NCBI GenBank assembly: GCA_036852015.1
Contig: JAANDG010000034.1
Coordinates: 372,001 to 436,000 of the forward strand
Direction: 5' to 3'
Source of the DNA: Pelodera strongyloides
Lineage: Eukaryota > Nematoda > Chromadorea > Rhabditida > Rhabditidae
Length of the DNA: 64,000 bases
Shown here piece after piece: positions 23,544-33,348 of this stretch. Each line of letters begins with the position of its first letter. Within the stretch, counting starts at the first letter, position 1. Below the pieces are notes generated by a model, which had not been told where the DNA came from, did no database searches, and saw only the letters and a list, made by a program, of their open reading frames with translations. Position numbers and translations under genes: made by a program.

Positions 23544-24021
23544 TCAGTACTGTGTGTTTGAAGCAATTTGCCTTATCAAAGATGCTGCAATTCTCCTTCT
23601 TCCCGCCCGTATTCTCCGATGGGATGGTAGATTGGAAAACTGGACTCCTTTAGGGTATATACAGGCCAGCGGGGAGAAGAAACACATTCGGTCGTACTTG
23701 GAAATAGTACCGTAGTCGGATTCGGACTTGTTGGTCGACACACTGAAAGGAATATCATTGAATGACATGGAGAACTAATCGAGCGTGTGTACGCACGTGT
23801 ATAAAGTTGGTAGTTGCTTGCCTCAGGTAAATATAACATAAACACACTTTATGTTCTAAGACAATTTAGAGAATTCGATCAGAAATGTGCATGAACTATG
23901 GATTTACCCTCCTAACTTCCAAACTAGTAATAAGATGTGAAACTTACAGTGGTTTTGTTCGTACCGGTCCTATCCATAACAAAAAGAATAGAAAAATTGG
24001 CGCCGATTCGACTGCATTCAT
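23544..24021 (-). CDS. Allatostatin-C-like neuropeptide precursor, copy B
   Basis: Two exons, 24021-23948 and 23742-23544, code for 90 residues. Exon 1 gives a signal peptide (MNAVESAPIFLFFLLWIGPV). Exon 2 has MCFFSPLAC (Cys45 and Cys52), the same ring as copy A with Ala for Ser, then GRRR (72-75) and RIAASLIRQIA. From SKYDRM to RQIA, 41 of 47 residues match copy A, whereas the signal peptides are unrelated in sequence. The intron has the same phase (2) and similar size (205 against 210 bases). A TTTTTCAG acceptor lies 17 bases before the ATG, as in copy A. The gene is inverted relative to copy A, with 6 kb between them. A second dibasic pair (RR, 67-68) is unique to this copy. Confidence 0.8.
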
Positions 24022-25580
24022 TGTCACTTAACTTTTCGCTCTGACTGAAAAATTTGGTCATTTTATAAAAATATTTAAATGGAATGAATAATATATGTGT
24101 CGAAGAAAAGTGTTGGTAGCCCATAATAAACCAGCAGAGAAACAATAGGGAGAGATGAATTAATAACCAGTATAGCAATGTAACTCTTCGGCGCAAATGT
24201 GAAAGCAAATACGGCGAATTTTTAAAGTAAAAAAAAGTTTCTATTTTCCCAAATTGAATAATATCAGAATACAGTAACAGCTTTGAAGATGCGCGTTTTT
24301 TGTGAGAAGCCTGAAGAAAGCGTTTGCGTTTTAGCCAGGCTCATTCCACTCAAAGCCTTTATATATTGCAGGGGGTTCCATCCAAACCACGCCCACAAGA
24401 TTTAGGATATTATAAATCAAAAGTTATTTAATTTACAGGTGTGGTGCACTCAAAAAATAACATTTTTTTTACTAATTAGATTAGCGCTTTCACATTTGAT
24501 CGGAAACTTTTTTTAAATTTGTTTGTTTCGTTTGTTTTGGGGGACATTTTGTTTTTCCCTTCCTGAAAACGGTCTTTTAGAAATAGACAATTACACGGAA
24601 ACAACTTGGAGGAATACTAGAATTGGTCTGGGGCGTGGAAGAAAGTTTTGCTGGATTTTCTGAAGAAAGATGAGAGTTCAGGCAAACTACTGAAAGACAT
24701 CGTTCAGCTGAATTAAAACTCGCCGAGCTATCCCAATAGATAGTCAACATTACGAGCTACCGTAGTCAGCATGCTTGCGACAGTAGTTTATCCAATATTT
24801 GGTCTAATGGTAAGGTTCGCTCATTCAAACTCATTCACAATGGTATTAATATAAATGCTGGTAAATGCTACGCAAATATAAATTGTTGTGTAAATTGACT
24901 ACGGTAGCTCATAGTGTGCTTGCTTCTGTGGATAACTCAATCGATAGTTGTTGAGCGAAAGGAAGGCGGATGATAACAATACCTTCTCTCTATCTTTGCC
25001 TGGAATCCATTATTGAGAATTTACATTAATTATTTCGTTCAGCATTTGTGGTTTAACTTCACTTTCGAATGGCCATTAACTTTTGAACTTTAGACAAAAA
25101 AAAATTATATAGTCATCAAATTTCAAGTTGAATAATCACCATCATTTTGTTTACATTTATTCATCACGAGGCGGTAATTCGTAGAAGCTAATTCTACTAA
25201 TTGGACAATTAATTTTTCCAGAAAAACTGAGACTTATCCTTGGCGCCCAGTGATCATGAGATTATGAAGCCATATATTTGTTACTTTACACTTTCCAGCT
25301 AAACCTTTTTAATTTGTGTTTACTAGTTTATTAGCGACTTTTTCCTGAAAAGTTCATTTCATTCCAGAAAGTGGTTAATTATTTAAATCACAAGTGTTGT
25401 ACTGGTCACAATAATTAAACACATTTATACTCAAAACAAAGCTAAACGTTAAAATGTACGGTAGTGTAGTTAGAAGTGCTAGCAGCTTACATCCTGCGAC
25501 CACGAGTTTTACTTAAAACAAAATACCGGCCGGATTTTTAAACGCATCGAGTACACATCATTCAACGAAACTCAAGAGTT
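24022..25580. other. Intergenic, no gene recognised
   Basis: Upstream of copy B. The phrase GAGCTACCGTAGTCA at about 24754 and its inverse TGACTACGGTAGCTC at about 24898 mark an imperfect inverted repeat of about 240 bases, probably another TIR element. No coding frame. Confidence 0.45.
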
Positions 25581-25589
25581 GCGCGTGGC

Positions 25590-26110
25590 AACATTTTGGG
25601 GGTGTTTCCCGCAAAAGAATTTGATGCGCGCGGAAGTTTTTTCACCGTCTCTGGTTGCCGTTTTGGTGCGGGAAACACCCCCAAACTGTTGCGGGAAACA
25701 CCCCCAAAACGTTGCCGAACAGATGCGGAAACGGTGCGGGAAAATAGCAACTGCAAAAAGAAAGCAGCGTGTTGGATTCGAACCTACATCCTTGTTAGAT
25801 ACTATCTCAAACAGCGTCTTAGACCAGCCGGCCATACAACACATGTGAGACCTGTGCTTGCGGAAAAATATTAGTGCAACAACTGCACTTACGGACGGCA
25901 GATCCTCCGAGCGCTTTCAAAAACGTTGCCGAAAAGGTGTGGAAAAGGTGCTGAATTGGTGCGGGGCGCAACTTGCGCGCGGAACCAAAAAAAGTGTTTC
26001 CCGCACCAGATCGGCGCGCATTTTGCGCCCCATTTCTATTCGGCGCGCATTATGTTTCGCATTCCTTTGCGGCGCGCATTTTGTGTCCCAAAATGGTGCG
26101 GCGCGATACG
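25590..26110. repeat. GC-rich word-repeat island around a tRNA-like core
   Basis: Left flank: GGGGGTGTTTCCCGCAA (about 25608) recurs inverted as TTGCGGGAAACACCCCC (about 25688), and TGCGGGAAACACCCCCAAA occurs twice. GTTGCCG and GGTGCGGGAAA also recur. Right flank: GGCGCGCATT occurs three times (about 26012, 26040, 26070), with GGTGCGG words and a shared GTTGCCG. A minus-strand tRNA-like sequence (25766-25846) sits in the middle. No coding sense, despite open frames produced by the repeats. Confidence 0.75.
25766..25846 (-). repeat. Degenerate class-II tRNA-like sequence
   Basis: On the minus strand: ATGGCCGGCTGGTCTAAGAC (A-box region) and, 45 bases on, GTAGGTTCGAATCCAACAC (B box and T arm). 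The T stem has one mismatch and the acceptor arms do not pair well. Probably a pol III-type promoter remnant within the island. Confidence 0.6.
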
Positions 26111-26620
26111 TTTCACAAGGTTGTTATTAATTCATCCCAGAAAAGCTCCATTTCGACTCAGTATACGATGTTTTCTAGCTTCGCAGAATGGGAAGTTGTA
26201 GTTCCAGACGGTAAATTTCCTTGTGCTCTATGATTCAAGGCTAACCTGTAGTCTTTCAATTTCAACACAAGATATTCCAGGTAATTCTTCGAATCTAAGC
26301 CTAAGCCTATGAAAAAAACGCCTCAAAATTTGTGAACCGGAAATGCAATTAGCCGCGTACAAATAATTGTTTGGAGATTGTCTGACTACTCCCACAGCTA
26401 TAGGGATCATTGACTTGGACTGATTTTTGGTTTAAGGTGGGGGGTAAAACTTATGAGCATACCTGTGCACCCCGCTATCAACAAAGAATGGGTCTTGCTT
26501 GTAGTGAGTATACATATATTTGAGCATGGTGCCAGCGAATAAAAAGAAAAAAACAACACGATTCAAGAAACGTCATTGTAGAATATGGACATTATTCGTA
26601 TTCAATAGGACCCAAACATT

Positions 26621-29600
26621 TTAGGGATCTACGAATTTAAAACGATTTTCTAGGGCAACGAGCTCATCACGCATAAATTTGACACGGCAGACTTTTACCG
26701 TTGCGGCATCCTCATACTCAGAGGTAACATGCCTTTTTACCGTGCCACAGTGACAACACTAATGAAAACAAATGAAATATAAATGTATATTTCATTCACA
26801 CACTCATATATAGTAGTTATAATATATCTTTATATGGATTTCTCAAGCTAATCGATTAGCTTGAGCATTTATTCATTCCTGTGCCGTAATATGTCTTGCA
26901 GTGTTCAATGTACAGTTTTTTCAGCCGGTATTTTCCTCACGATTATACGTTAATCATTTACGCCATCGTAACTCGAAAATAAACTGTTATTTTAATTATC
27001 TAATTGTAATCTGGTTTATTTCGATCTGTTTATATTTTCGCACTCTGTGGGGGTGGGTGTCTGGTAGAGGGATAATAAAAGAAAGAACAGCATGTTAATC
27101 TGCAATCCAAAAAAATGTCTCAAAATACATGCGCTTATAAAATAGATCGGAAAAAAGCGATGCACGCGCAAATCGAATTAAGTTTTTGAAGAAAAATGAT
27201 AGAGAACACCGTACCACAAGCTCATTTTTAGCATTTACATACTTTGACACGAAACCATTTATTCGTACATTGGGGTAGGTAACCGTGTGAAGGCTTGATG
27301 AACCTCTCCCTACCAAAGTTCACCGAATTAACAAGAACTACCTATCACATTCCATGCGATTCTACTTGTAGGTCTTGTTTATGAGCGGAGTAGGTTACCT
27401 CGGGGAGGTTGACTCATAGGAAAATCTCATCGCGAGCGAGGATGCACCAATGCTGTCAGAAACGCATGCCGCTCCTCGGGTGTTGTGCCGCTTAGCAGGT
27501 CCATCTGTCTACGAGTAACCCTAAGCACGAGTAACCCTTTGCATGAGTAATAGGATGTTATTCTTACTCTTATTGGAAAGCATAAACTCAAGCATTTTAT
27601 TCTAAATTTACATTATATATAGTTTAGTTCCTCCATTGTGTCCATATTCTGTCTCTAACCTTACTTTTTCGACGTCAGGATTTCATTGCAAATCCTACTC
27701 CAGAATAGGTAACCCAGTGCACTATACAAAAAGTTTGGTACTTAGTGCGCAAATCAACGCGTACTTTCCAAAGGTTAACAAATTAGTGCAAAGCCAGAAA
27801 AAAAAGAATAATAATATGTTATCATTAATATAATATGTAGTATTTTCCCTAATACATTAATGCATGTGACACCCACAAAAAATAAGTAAACATGTAGCCG
27901 AACTTTTGCATATATGACAAGAAGACCACACATAACGAAAAATATATTTATTTACATATTTGAGATCAATACAAAAGTACATTATTACAAGTGCACAAGA
28001 AAATGACTAGAAAGCAATTCATACTTCATAAAGTACCCATAAAACGACTGAGCAGATAATGATTATTATCTTTTTGATTAAAGTCTAAATAAGACATTGT
28101 TTTATAGTCAACTGACTATGAGCATACTGTAAACTGACTATAGACTGTTTTATAGTGTCAATTGGGCTAATAACTATTCTCTATTAAATGCCCGACCTAC
28201 TGTACATTGTGTTCTTTGGAAGCTCAGTATCAAACTCACAGATTAGCATAAACAATCACAAATTCAAATCATTATAGGTGACCGAGCGTGACGTTGTAGG
28301 GTTATCGTGAAAAGATGAAGAAATAAGCGATAGTCGACATGCTGGACCCTGAAATGGAATATTTACCGTAATCCAAAATTCACGGGGAATGGTAATAATT
28401 TCCCACGTAGCCACACCTAATTACACCGATACTCGAAGTACGTTTAATTTTTGTAATTAATACAAGGCATGTACTGTCCTGGGTAGTGGCGACAATGAAA
28501 ATCAACCATTTATTTGATTTATGTTCGTATGGAAACAGTTCACTGACGAAAGTTGGCGTGCAGCAAGCGGCAACGTTACGGCGGCCAATTTGCACGCCAG
28601 AACCCAACGGCGTGCAACTTTTTCCGCTTGCGCACCGCAACGTTGCCGCTTGCACGCCCATTTTCACTTTGTTGCCGGGCAAATATTTTCTGACGTTAAA
28701 GTATAAAGTAAGCACAGGTAAGTTATCTTGGGCCACTGTGTTTTGACCTTTTATTCCACTTAAAAAGGATTAGAAACCGGCTCTATGCTCTGCATTGAAG
28801 AATTCACAAAGGTTTCATTTAAATCGGATTAAAATTTAAAAGGCTAAATTTCCGGGAAAGTGCCTTTCGTTAACTTTTTTCGATAATCTGACACAAAGTT
28901 CATACTCGTATTCGTAACGTGCATTCTGTTTTAGTGTGCACGAAACAAAACAATGTGGACAGGAAGAAGCGAACCCGTGCAGTTTGTTTTCCGATCAGCG
29001 ACAACTGCCACTACACCATAAGAGTGTAAAACTAACCTGAGCATTGGAAAGCCTTTGAGCTCCGGATGCGGAACCTCTAGAGAAGAAACTCATTCCAGAA
29101 ATACTTTCGTTCATCCGCGAGCTAAAATATTCACTTGAAGAATTGTTAGGCTCTGAACGGACCGTTTCGATTTGCCATTTTAATTCGCCCCATAGATTTT
29201 TGAATTTTATAACGCGAACATTTTGCCTTTGGCGGGCAAGCGACGAGAAATCGCCGGCCACAAATGCGTCAGTATTGTGCACATTTACGAATTCATGATG
29301 CATGCCGTTTCTGCGCGGCTTACTCGACAAGTTTCGTCAGTGCTATTCGCTCGTATTAGCTACTAACTGCTATAATTGCTGAAGGTCATCGAATTGTATT
29401 GTACGGCTTCCTTCCTCAAACGACTAGAACAAAAAGATGTTTTGCAACACTTGTTGTCTAAAAATTACAGAATCCGCAAAAATGTCGCAACAAAAGCGTA
29501 ATTGTCAAATGTTTCATTACGCGGGATTATCCCGTTAAAAAGTGGAGAAAAACAATGGAGCAACTATTAATAGAGTTCTTATCTTCTGGTTTCCCGAATG

Positions 29601-30902
29601 AAAAAAGCGAAATCGCTACACCATGTTTGCCCTTTTGGCGTAAGAAATTTGGCCACAGTATGCAAAACATACATAGGCTTCGGTCTAACACACATGGAAA
29701 ACCAAAAACCCCGATATGGCCCCGATCACGTCCCTCAAAAAATCGGGCCGTGATCGGGGTCATATCGGGGTTTTTTTGGAAGAATCGGGGCCATATCGGG
29801 GTTTTTTCCAAAATGATCGGGGCCATATCGGGGTTTGCACTTTCCTGTCGTACATTTTAATTTGCACACCACCCATAGTTTTAAAAAAACGCATGTTGAA
29901 TAACTGCATTCCTATGCAAATGAGTGTGATTAGCATAAACAATCGATACAAATTCGACCCCATTTACTATTAGCATAAACACACATAAGAAGGCTGCAGT
30001 TCTCCAAAATGCGTTTAAAAACACGTCCAATTTCTCAAAAAGCAAAAACTTGCCTGTTTTTGGCATTGTGCCAAACGTGGAATCTATTGAAGAGAGAGTG
30101 GAAGAAGAAGAGAGAGATGAGACAGAGCAGAACGAGTATGATGATGAGTACTGTAGTCGAGGATACCGTATCCCAGAACGTTAGAAGCGGAGAGGTCCGA
30201 CCATCAACACACGTCTCCAGAATTACGAGTGGTTCCTACAAATGAGGCAAATAATCTGGATAGGGTGGCTAAGTGGTATCAGGCTCCACTGGCGGGAGGA
30301 AGCTGAGCGGTTCAAGTCCGCCTACCCTCTCAACATAATCATCAACTCGTCTGAAAATATAAAATCTTCCCAGAAAAACTAACCTCGCTCAGGATCGACG
30401 TTCCAAACAATGGAGCGGTTTCCACAAGCGAATATGTGAGGCAAAATGTGTAATTCTGAATGTATGCCAATTATCGAATGCCGCATTACAGTAAATCTCG
30501 CAATGGTATCTCCTAATACAGATGTGGCGACTAATATTCATGGTTTCCTGATTCACTCCAATACCAGGACTTCGTCACATATCTAAGTGAATAAATACTA
30601 TTTGTGATCAGCATACATAAGTGTTGGATGGGCTCACCTGACTCGGCTTCAAGCGCATCACATTGTATGAAAACCATGGATTATGGAGAGATAATTGCAC
30701 CGCACGACCACCCGAACCTGCTTGAAATGATTATCTGTGAAATGATTTCGTTTAAACTGTATCTGAGAACTGGAAGCCGCAAATAATGCATATGAACATT
30801 TTTGTAGTAGAGATATTTGGCCTTATACGATTCATCATGCCCGGATTGTGTCCGGGAGCAAGCCTGAAGACGTCGAGCAATTTGTCATCTGGAACTCGTC
30901 TC
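26621..30902 (-). CDS. Highly divergent T-box-type transcription factor (model incomplete)
   Basis: Exons 30902-30829, 30717-30638 and 30455-30384 join in phase and read VPDDKLLDVFRL, then GMMN|RSGGRAVQLSLHNPWFSY, then MRLKPSQ|NYTFCLTYSL. These align with the T-box start (V.L.d..LW..F....EM....GR..FP.l.+.v.gL.P...Y.f.l). A probable exon near 29423-29365 gives RKEAVQYNSMTFSN (cf. KAPVSFSK.KLTN). The frame 29316-29037 gives RNGMHHEFVNVHN (cf. NSMHKYQPRVHI) and FVAGDF..., NVRVIKFKN (cf. F.AVTAYQN..I..LKI..N). A separate last exon 26758-26621, phase 0, reads CCHCGTVKRHVTSEYEDAAT to a stop. Some junctions between 30384 and 29037, the 5' end, and the link to the last exon are unresolved. T-box proteins bind DNA in the nucleus; nematodes have several very divergent ones. 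Word-repeat islands lie in the introns. Confidence 0.55.
26842..26865. repeat. Perfect 24-base palindrome
   Basis: CTCAAGCTAATC followed directly by its reverse complement. It stands in an AT-rich intergenic or intron stretch upstream of the putative last T-box exon (in gene sense). It may be a small hairpin or the core of a decayed inverted repeat. Confidence 0.85.
28540..28690. repeat. GC-rich word-repeat island
   Basis: Words such as GCAAGCGG, GCGGCAACGTT, GGCGTGCA and their inverses (CCGCTTGC, AACGTTGCCGC, TGCACGCC) recur within 150 bases. It lies in an intron of the T-box gene. Confidence 0.65.
29700..29845. repeat. Word-repeat island, ATCGGGGCCATATCGGGG unit
   Basis: The unit GATCGGGG(C/T)CATATCGGGG followed by a T run occurs three times in direct orientation (about 29752, 29786, 29817) and once inverted at about 29708 (CCCCGATATGGCCCCGATC). 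The unit itself contains two ATCGGGG words. It lies in an intron of the minus-strand T-box gene. Confidence 0.8.
29974..30184 (+). CDS. Possible terminal exon coding an acidic tail
   Basis: After a TTTACTATTAG acceptor (AG at 29972-29973) the frame reads NTHKKAAVLQNAFKNTSNFS, then KSKNLPVFGIVPNVESIEER and a run of Glu, ending YRIPER at TAG 30182-30184. Composition and the acceptor look coding, but no upstream exon was found and no family is recognised. It is antisense to an intron of the T-box gene, and the phrase ATTAGCATAAAC at its start also occurs at 28240 and 29930, so part may be repeat-derived. Confidence 0.3.
30259..30330 (+). repeat. tRNA-like sequence
   Basis: Length, A-box-like GTGGCTAAGTGGTATCAGG and B-box GCGGTTCAAGTCCGC with a good T stem fit a tRNA fold; the 5' TAGGGTG can pair with 3' TACCCTC apart from the end. 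The anticodon arm is weak, so function is doubtful. It lies in a T-box gene intron, on the opposite strand. Confidence 0.5.
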
Positions 30903-30964
30903 CTAATGATAAGGACCTCGGCGGAACATGTAATAAGCCTTGAGAATCCTGGGTTGAACAGCCC

Positions 30965-31060
30965 TTGAATAAAGCGTTTTACCACCCGGTGGTTGCACCG
31001 GCCGGGCGGTAAAATCCGTACCGGGTGAACCTTGGAAAGGTTTCTTGGATCGGGCTGGCC
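30965..31060. repeat. GC-rich island of nested inverted words
   Basis: Contains TTTTACCACCCGGTGGTTGC with its own hairpin ACCACCCGGTGGT, then CCGGCCGGGCGGTAAAATCC, whose GGTAAAA inverts the earlier TTTTACC. It is close to the first recognised T-box exon. Confidence 0.55.
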
Positions 31061-31287
31061 ACCCACTGATGCATCTCTGGAGCGCCGGTAGACCAGTGCG
31101 GTGCGGGCCCCAGCTTTAAACTTCCACTACTCCCTCTCATTGTGTTGCTATATAACAAATAAGTAAGAAAGTTCTATCCACATATTCTTTCCGGCCACAC
31201 TGTAGAACAATGTGCCGGCAGCGAATTAATTTCCAAGTAATTTGTATATTCCAGCTAATTTATTTTTGTTTATTTTTTATTTTCCAG

Positions 31288-31396
31288 TGAACCCGATCTT
31301 ACAAATTGTGTAAACGAGGAAATCCTCAGCAAAACACAAGCACGAAGATCCCTGTTCAAGAATACTAAGTGGGTAAACAAAATAAAAGGGAATTAG
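31288..31396 (+). CDS. Possible terminal exon, unknown protein
   Basis: A good acceptor TTTTATTTTCCAG (AG at 31286-31287) is followed by one base and then EPDLTNCVNEEILSKTQARR and SLFKNTKWVNKIKGN to TAG at 31394-31396. The composition looks coding and is unlike its neighbours, but no upstream exon with matching phase was found. No family recognised. Confidence 0.3.
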
Positions 31397-31399
31397 TGA

Positions 31400-33060
31400 C
31401 GGAAGTTTCTATGGGAAAGATTAGAAATATGTTTTTTTTTTTCTTGATTTCATTGGGTACAGGATGTAACTTCTGAGCTAACATATTGCGCAATGCGTTT
31501 AGTACTAGAAATTATGCTTACTCATTTCTAAATGAAAAAGGGATTATTTATTCATTTTTACTTATTTGTGATCAAATACGCAAAGAAAATTAACGGGTAC
31601 AGTTTGTGTTCAGCAAAAAAAAATGACAATCGTTGGACCTTGGACCTAAGAGTGAAAGTGAACGCGTAGATTTTTGATAAGAAAATATTAGGGATTGTTT
31701 TGTTAATCATGAAATATGAAAAGACAACGGCAAATTGTAAATCTACTCTCTCCTGGCAGCTTTTAGTTGGTAGTTTTCGACTACGCTGAATTTTATGCTT
31801 TTCTCAGTACTGGTTTCACATTTTTTCACACAACCCCCATACTTGAGCCCGCATACACAGCCATACACAGCCCCCGCAGCCCCCATTCTTTGAGAAGTGT
31901 ACAGTATGTTGATTGTCTTGTGAGCTTGAGCGGTTGCAATGATTAGTATGTTGTAGAATTGTGACAGCGGTAGCTCACAAACATAATCTTCAAAAACATT
32001 CAACATATTAATTTTCTTCTTATTGTTAGCTGTCCCTTCAAGGGACACAGCTTTTCGATTCAATTTAATAGGATATTCAATTCAACGTAAACGGACCCAT
32101 GATCAGAGAATAATCACAAAATCCCCAAAATAAGCTCCTTCTCAGCTAATCGAAATTAAAAAGGTAAAAGCAATCAAAATAATCGCCTCAGGCTGATTTG
32201 AGGCGGATTTGTTTACGCTGGACTAGTATTAAAACAAAAGTTTTTTTTCTGAGCCAGCTAATATACGGGAAGAAGACACGCTGACGGGCGAAGCAAAAGA
32301 TAAACTACGACAAATTTAAGATGCGTATGCATTTAAAGGGAAATTCACCTTCAGGATTTTTCCTTTATTTTGATAGCATAGTTAGTCTACGGCCGTGCCG
32401 CTAAACGGTTTCTGCCGTGCTGCGTGCCAAATTTGCACGGTGCCGCACAACGCAACCACGTAGCCATACTTACGCGAGACGTCAGCAGAAGTAAATCCTG
32501 CGGATTGTGAATGAAACCAATGCTTCAAACCAGCTACTTTCTTTTGGAATAAAAGAATTATGCACTTTTATGTAACAGAGTTAGATACAGAAATGGGCAT
32601 GAAATTTTTTTTAACGCAGTTAATCAACAAACCTTCGTATGGTGTGACAGTAAGATGGAGCGCCACACGATCCGATGCATCAATTGGTAGAGAGCCATTC
32701 CAACTTAGAGCCGCATAGTGAGCACCCATCTAGATTTTACAGAGTTAGTTGATGCTCAGTGGACACACATTTTTGGGTGAGGCCCAATGCACACGTGTCT
32801 ACGCATTTTGAAATTACACCTTTAGTTTTCATGCAACAATAACCGTAATCATGTATAAGAATACTGCCTTGAGACCTGTATAATGGTTTTACGGCTTCAT
32901 TTACCTCTGCGGAACATGTTATAAGCACGCATTGAAACTGTATTTTCACCCTCGAATAAGCGTGAATCGTAGAAAAAGATAAAGATTATTTGACATCTAA
33001 TTAGCAGCAGCATAGACGAAATCCGACTTCACCGACGTATTTTTGTAAGTTTAGAATCAT
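31400..33060. other. Gap between genes, 3' end of the LRR-Ig gene not resolved
   Basis: The transmembrane or secreted tail of the LRR-Ig gene should lie here or further left. A candidate 33-base exon at 32937-32905 (LITCSAE, with good splice sites) fits the phase, but the same LITCSAE sequence also occurs at about 30930, so it may be a repeat. A small word-repeat patch (GTGCC/GGCAC words) lies at 32390-32460. A minus-strand frame at 32063-31743 has no recognisable motif. Confidence 0.4.
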
Positions 33061-33063
33061 TAC

Positions 33064-33314
33064 CTCTTGTACGGCAAGCGTGATGCTAGGCTTCGTCACA
33101 ATCACTTTGATATCTCTGCTCGAAGTCTGACGACCTGTTTCTACAGTACATTTGTACACGCCAGAATCAGAAGGAAGCACAACGTCTATCCGAAACCACT
33201 CGATTGAAGCGTACACTCTAAAGATGTTTGTTAATGTAGTAACTCAGAAGCAGTATATAAAATGGTTCCAGGTAGCTAGCGTGCTCTTTCTCTCTCTTTC
33301 TCTCACTCTCTCTA

Positions 33315-33348
<34 letters not shown>

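Noticed and set aside
25562..26233. Eight overlapping frames of 60-92 codons
   Set aside because: Absence of stops is due to high GC and repeated words; frames on both strands are equally long.
26228..26410. Minus-strand frame with ELPGISCVEIERLQ and a GTTAGC donor
   Set aside because: Possible exon, but no neighbour exon with matching phase and no recognised family; includes TAAGCC repeats.
32905..32937. 33-base exon (LITCSAE) as exon 15 of the LRR-Ig gene
   Set aside because: Phase and splice sites fit, but the same string recurs near 30930, so a repeat is as likely.
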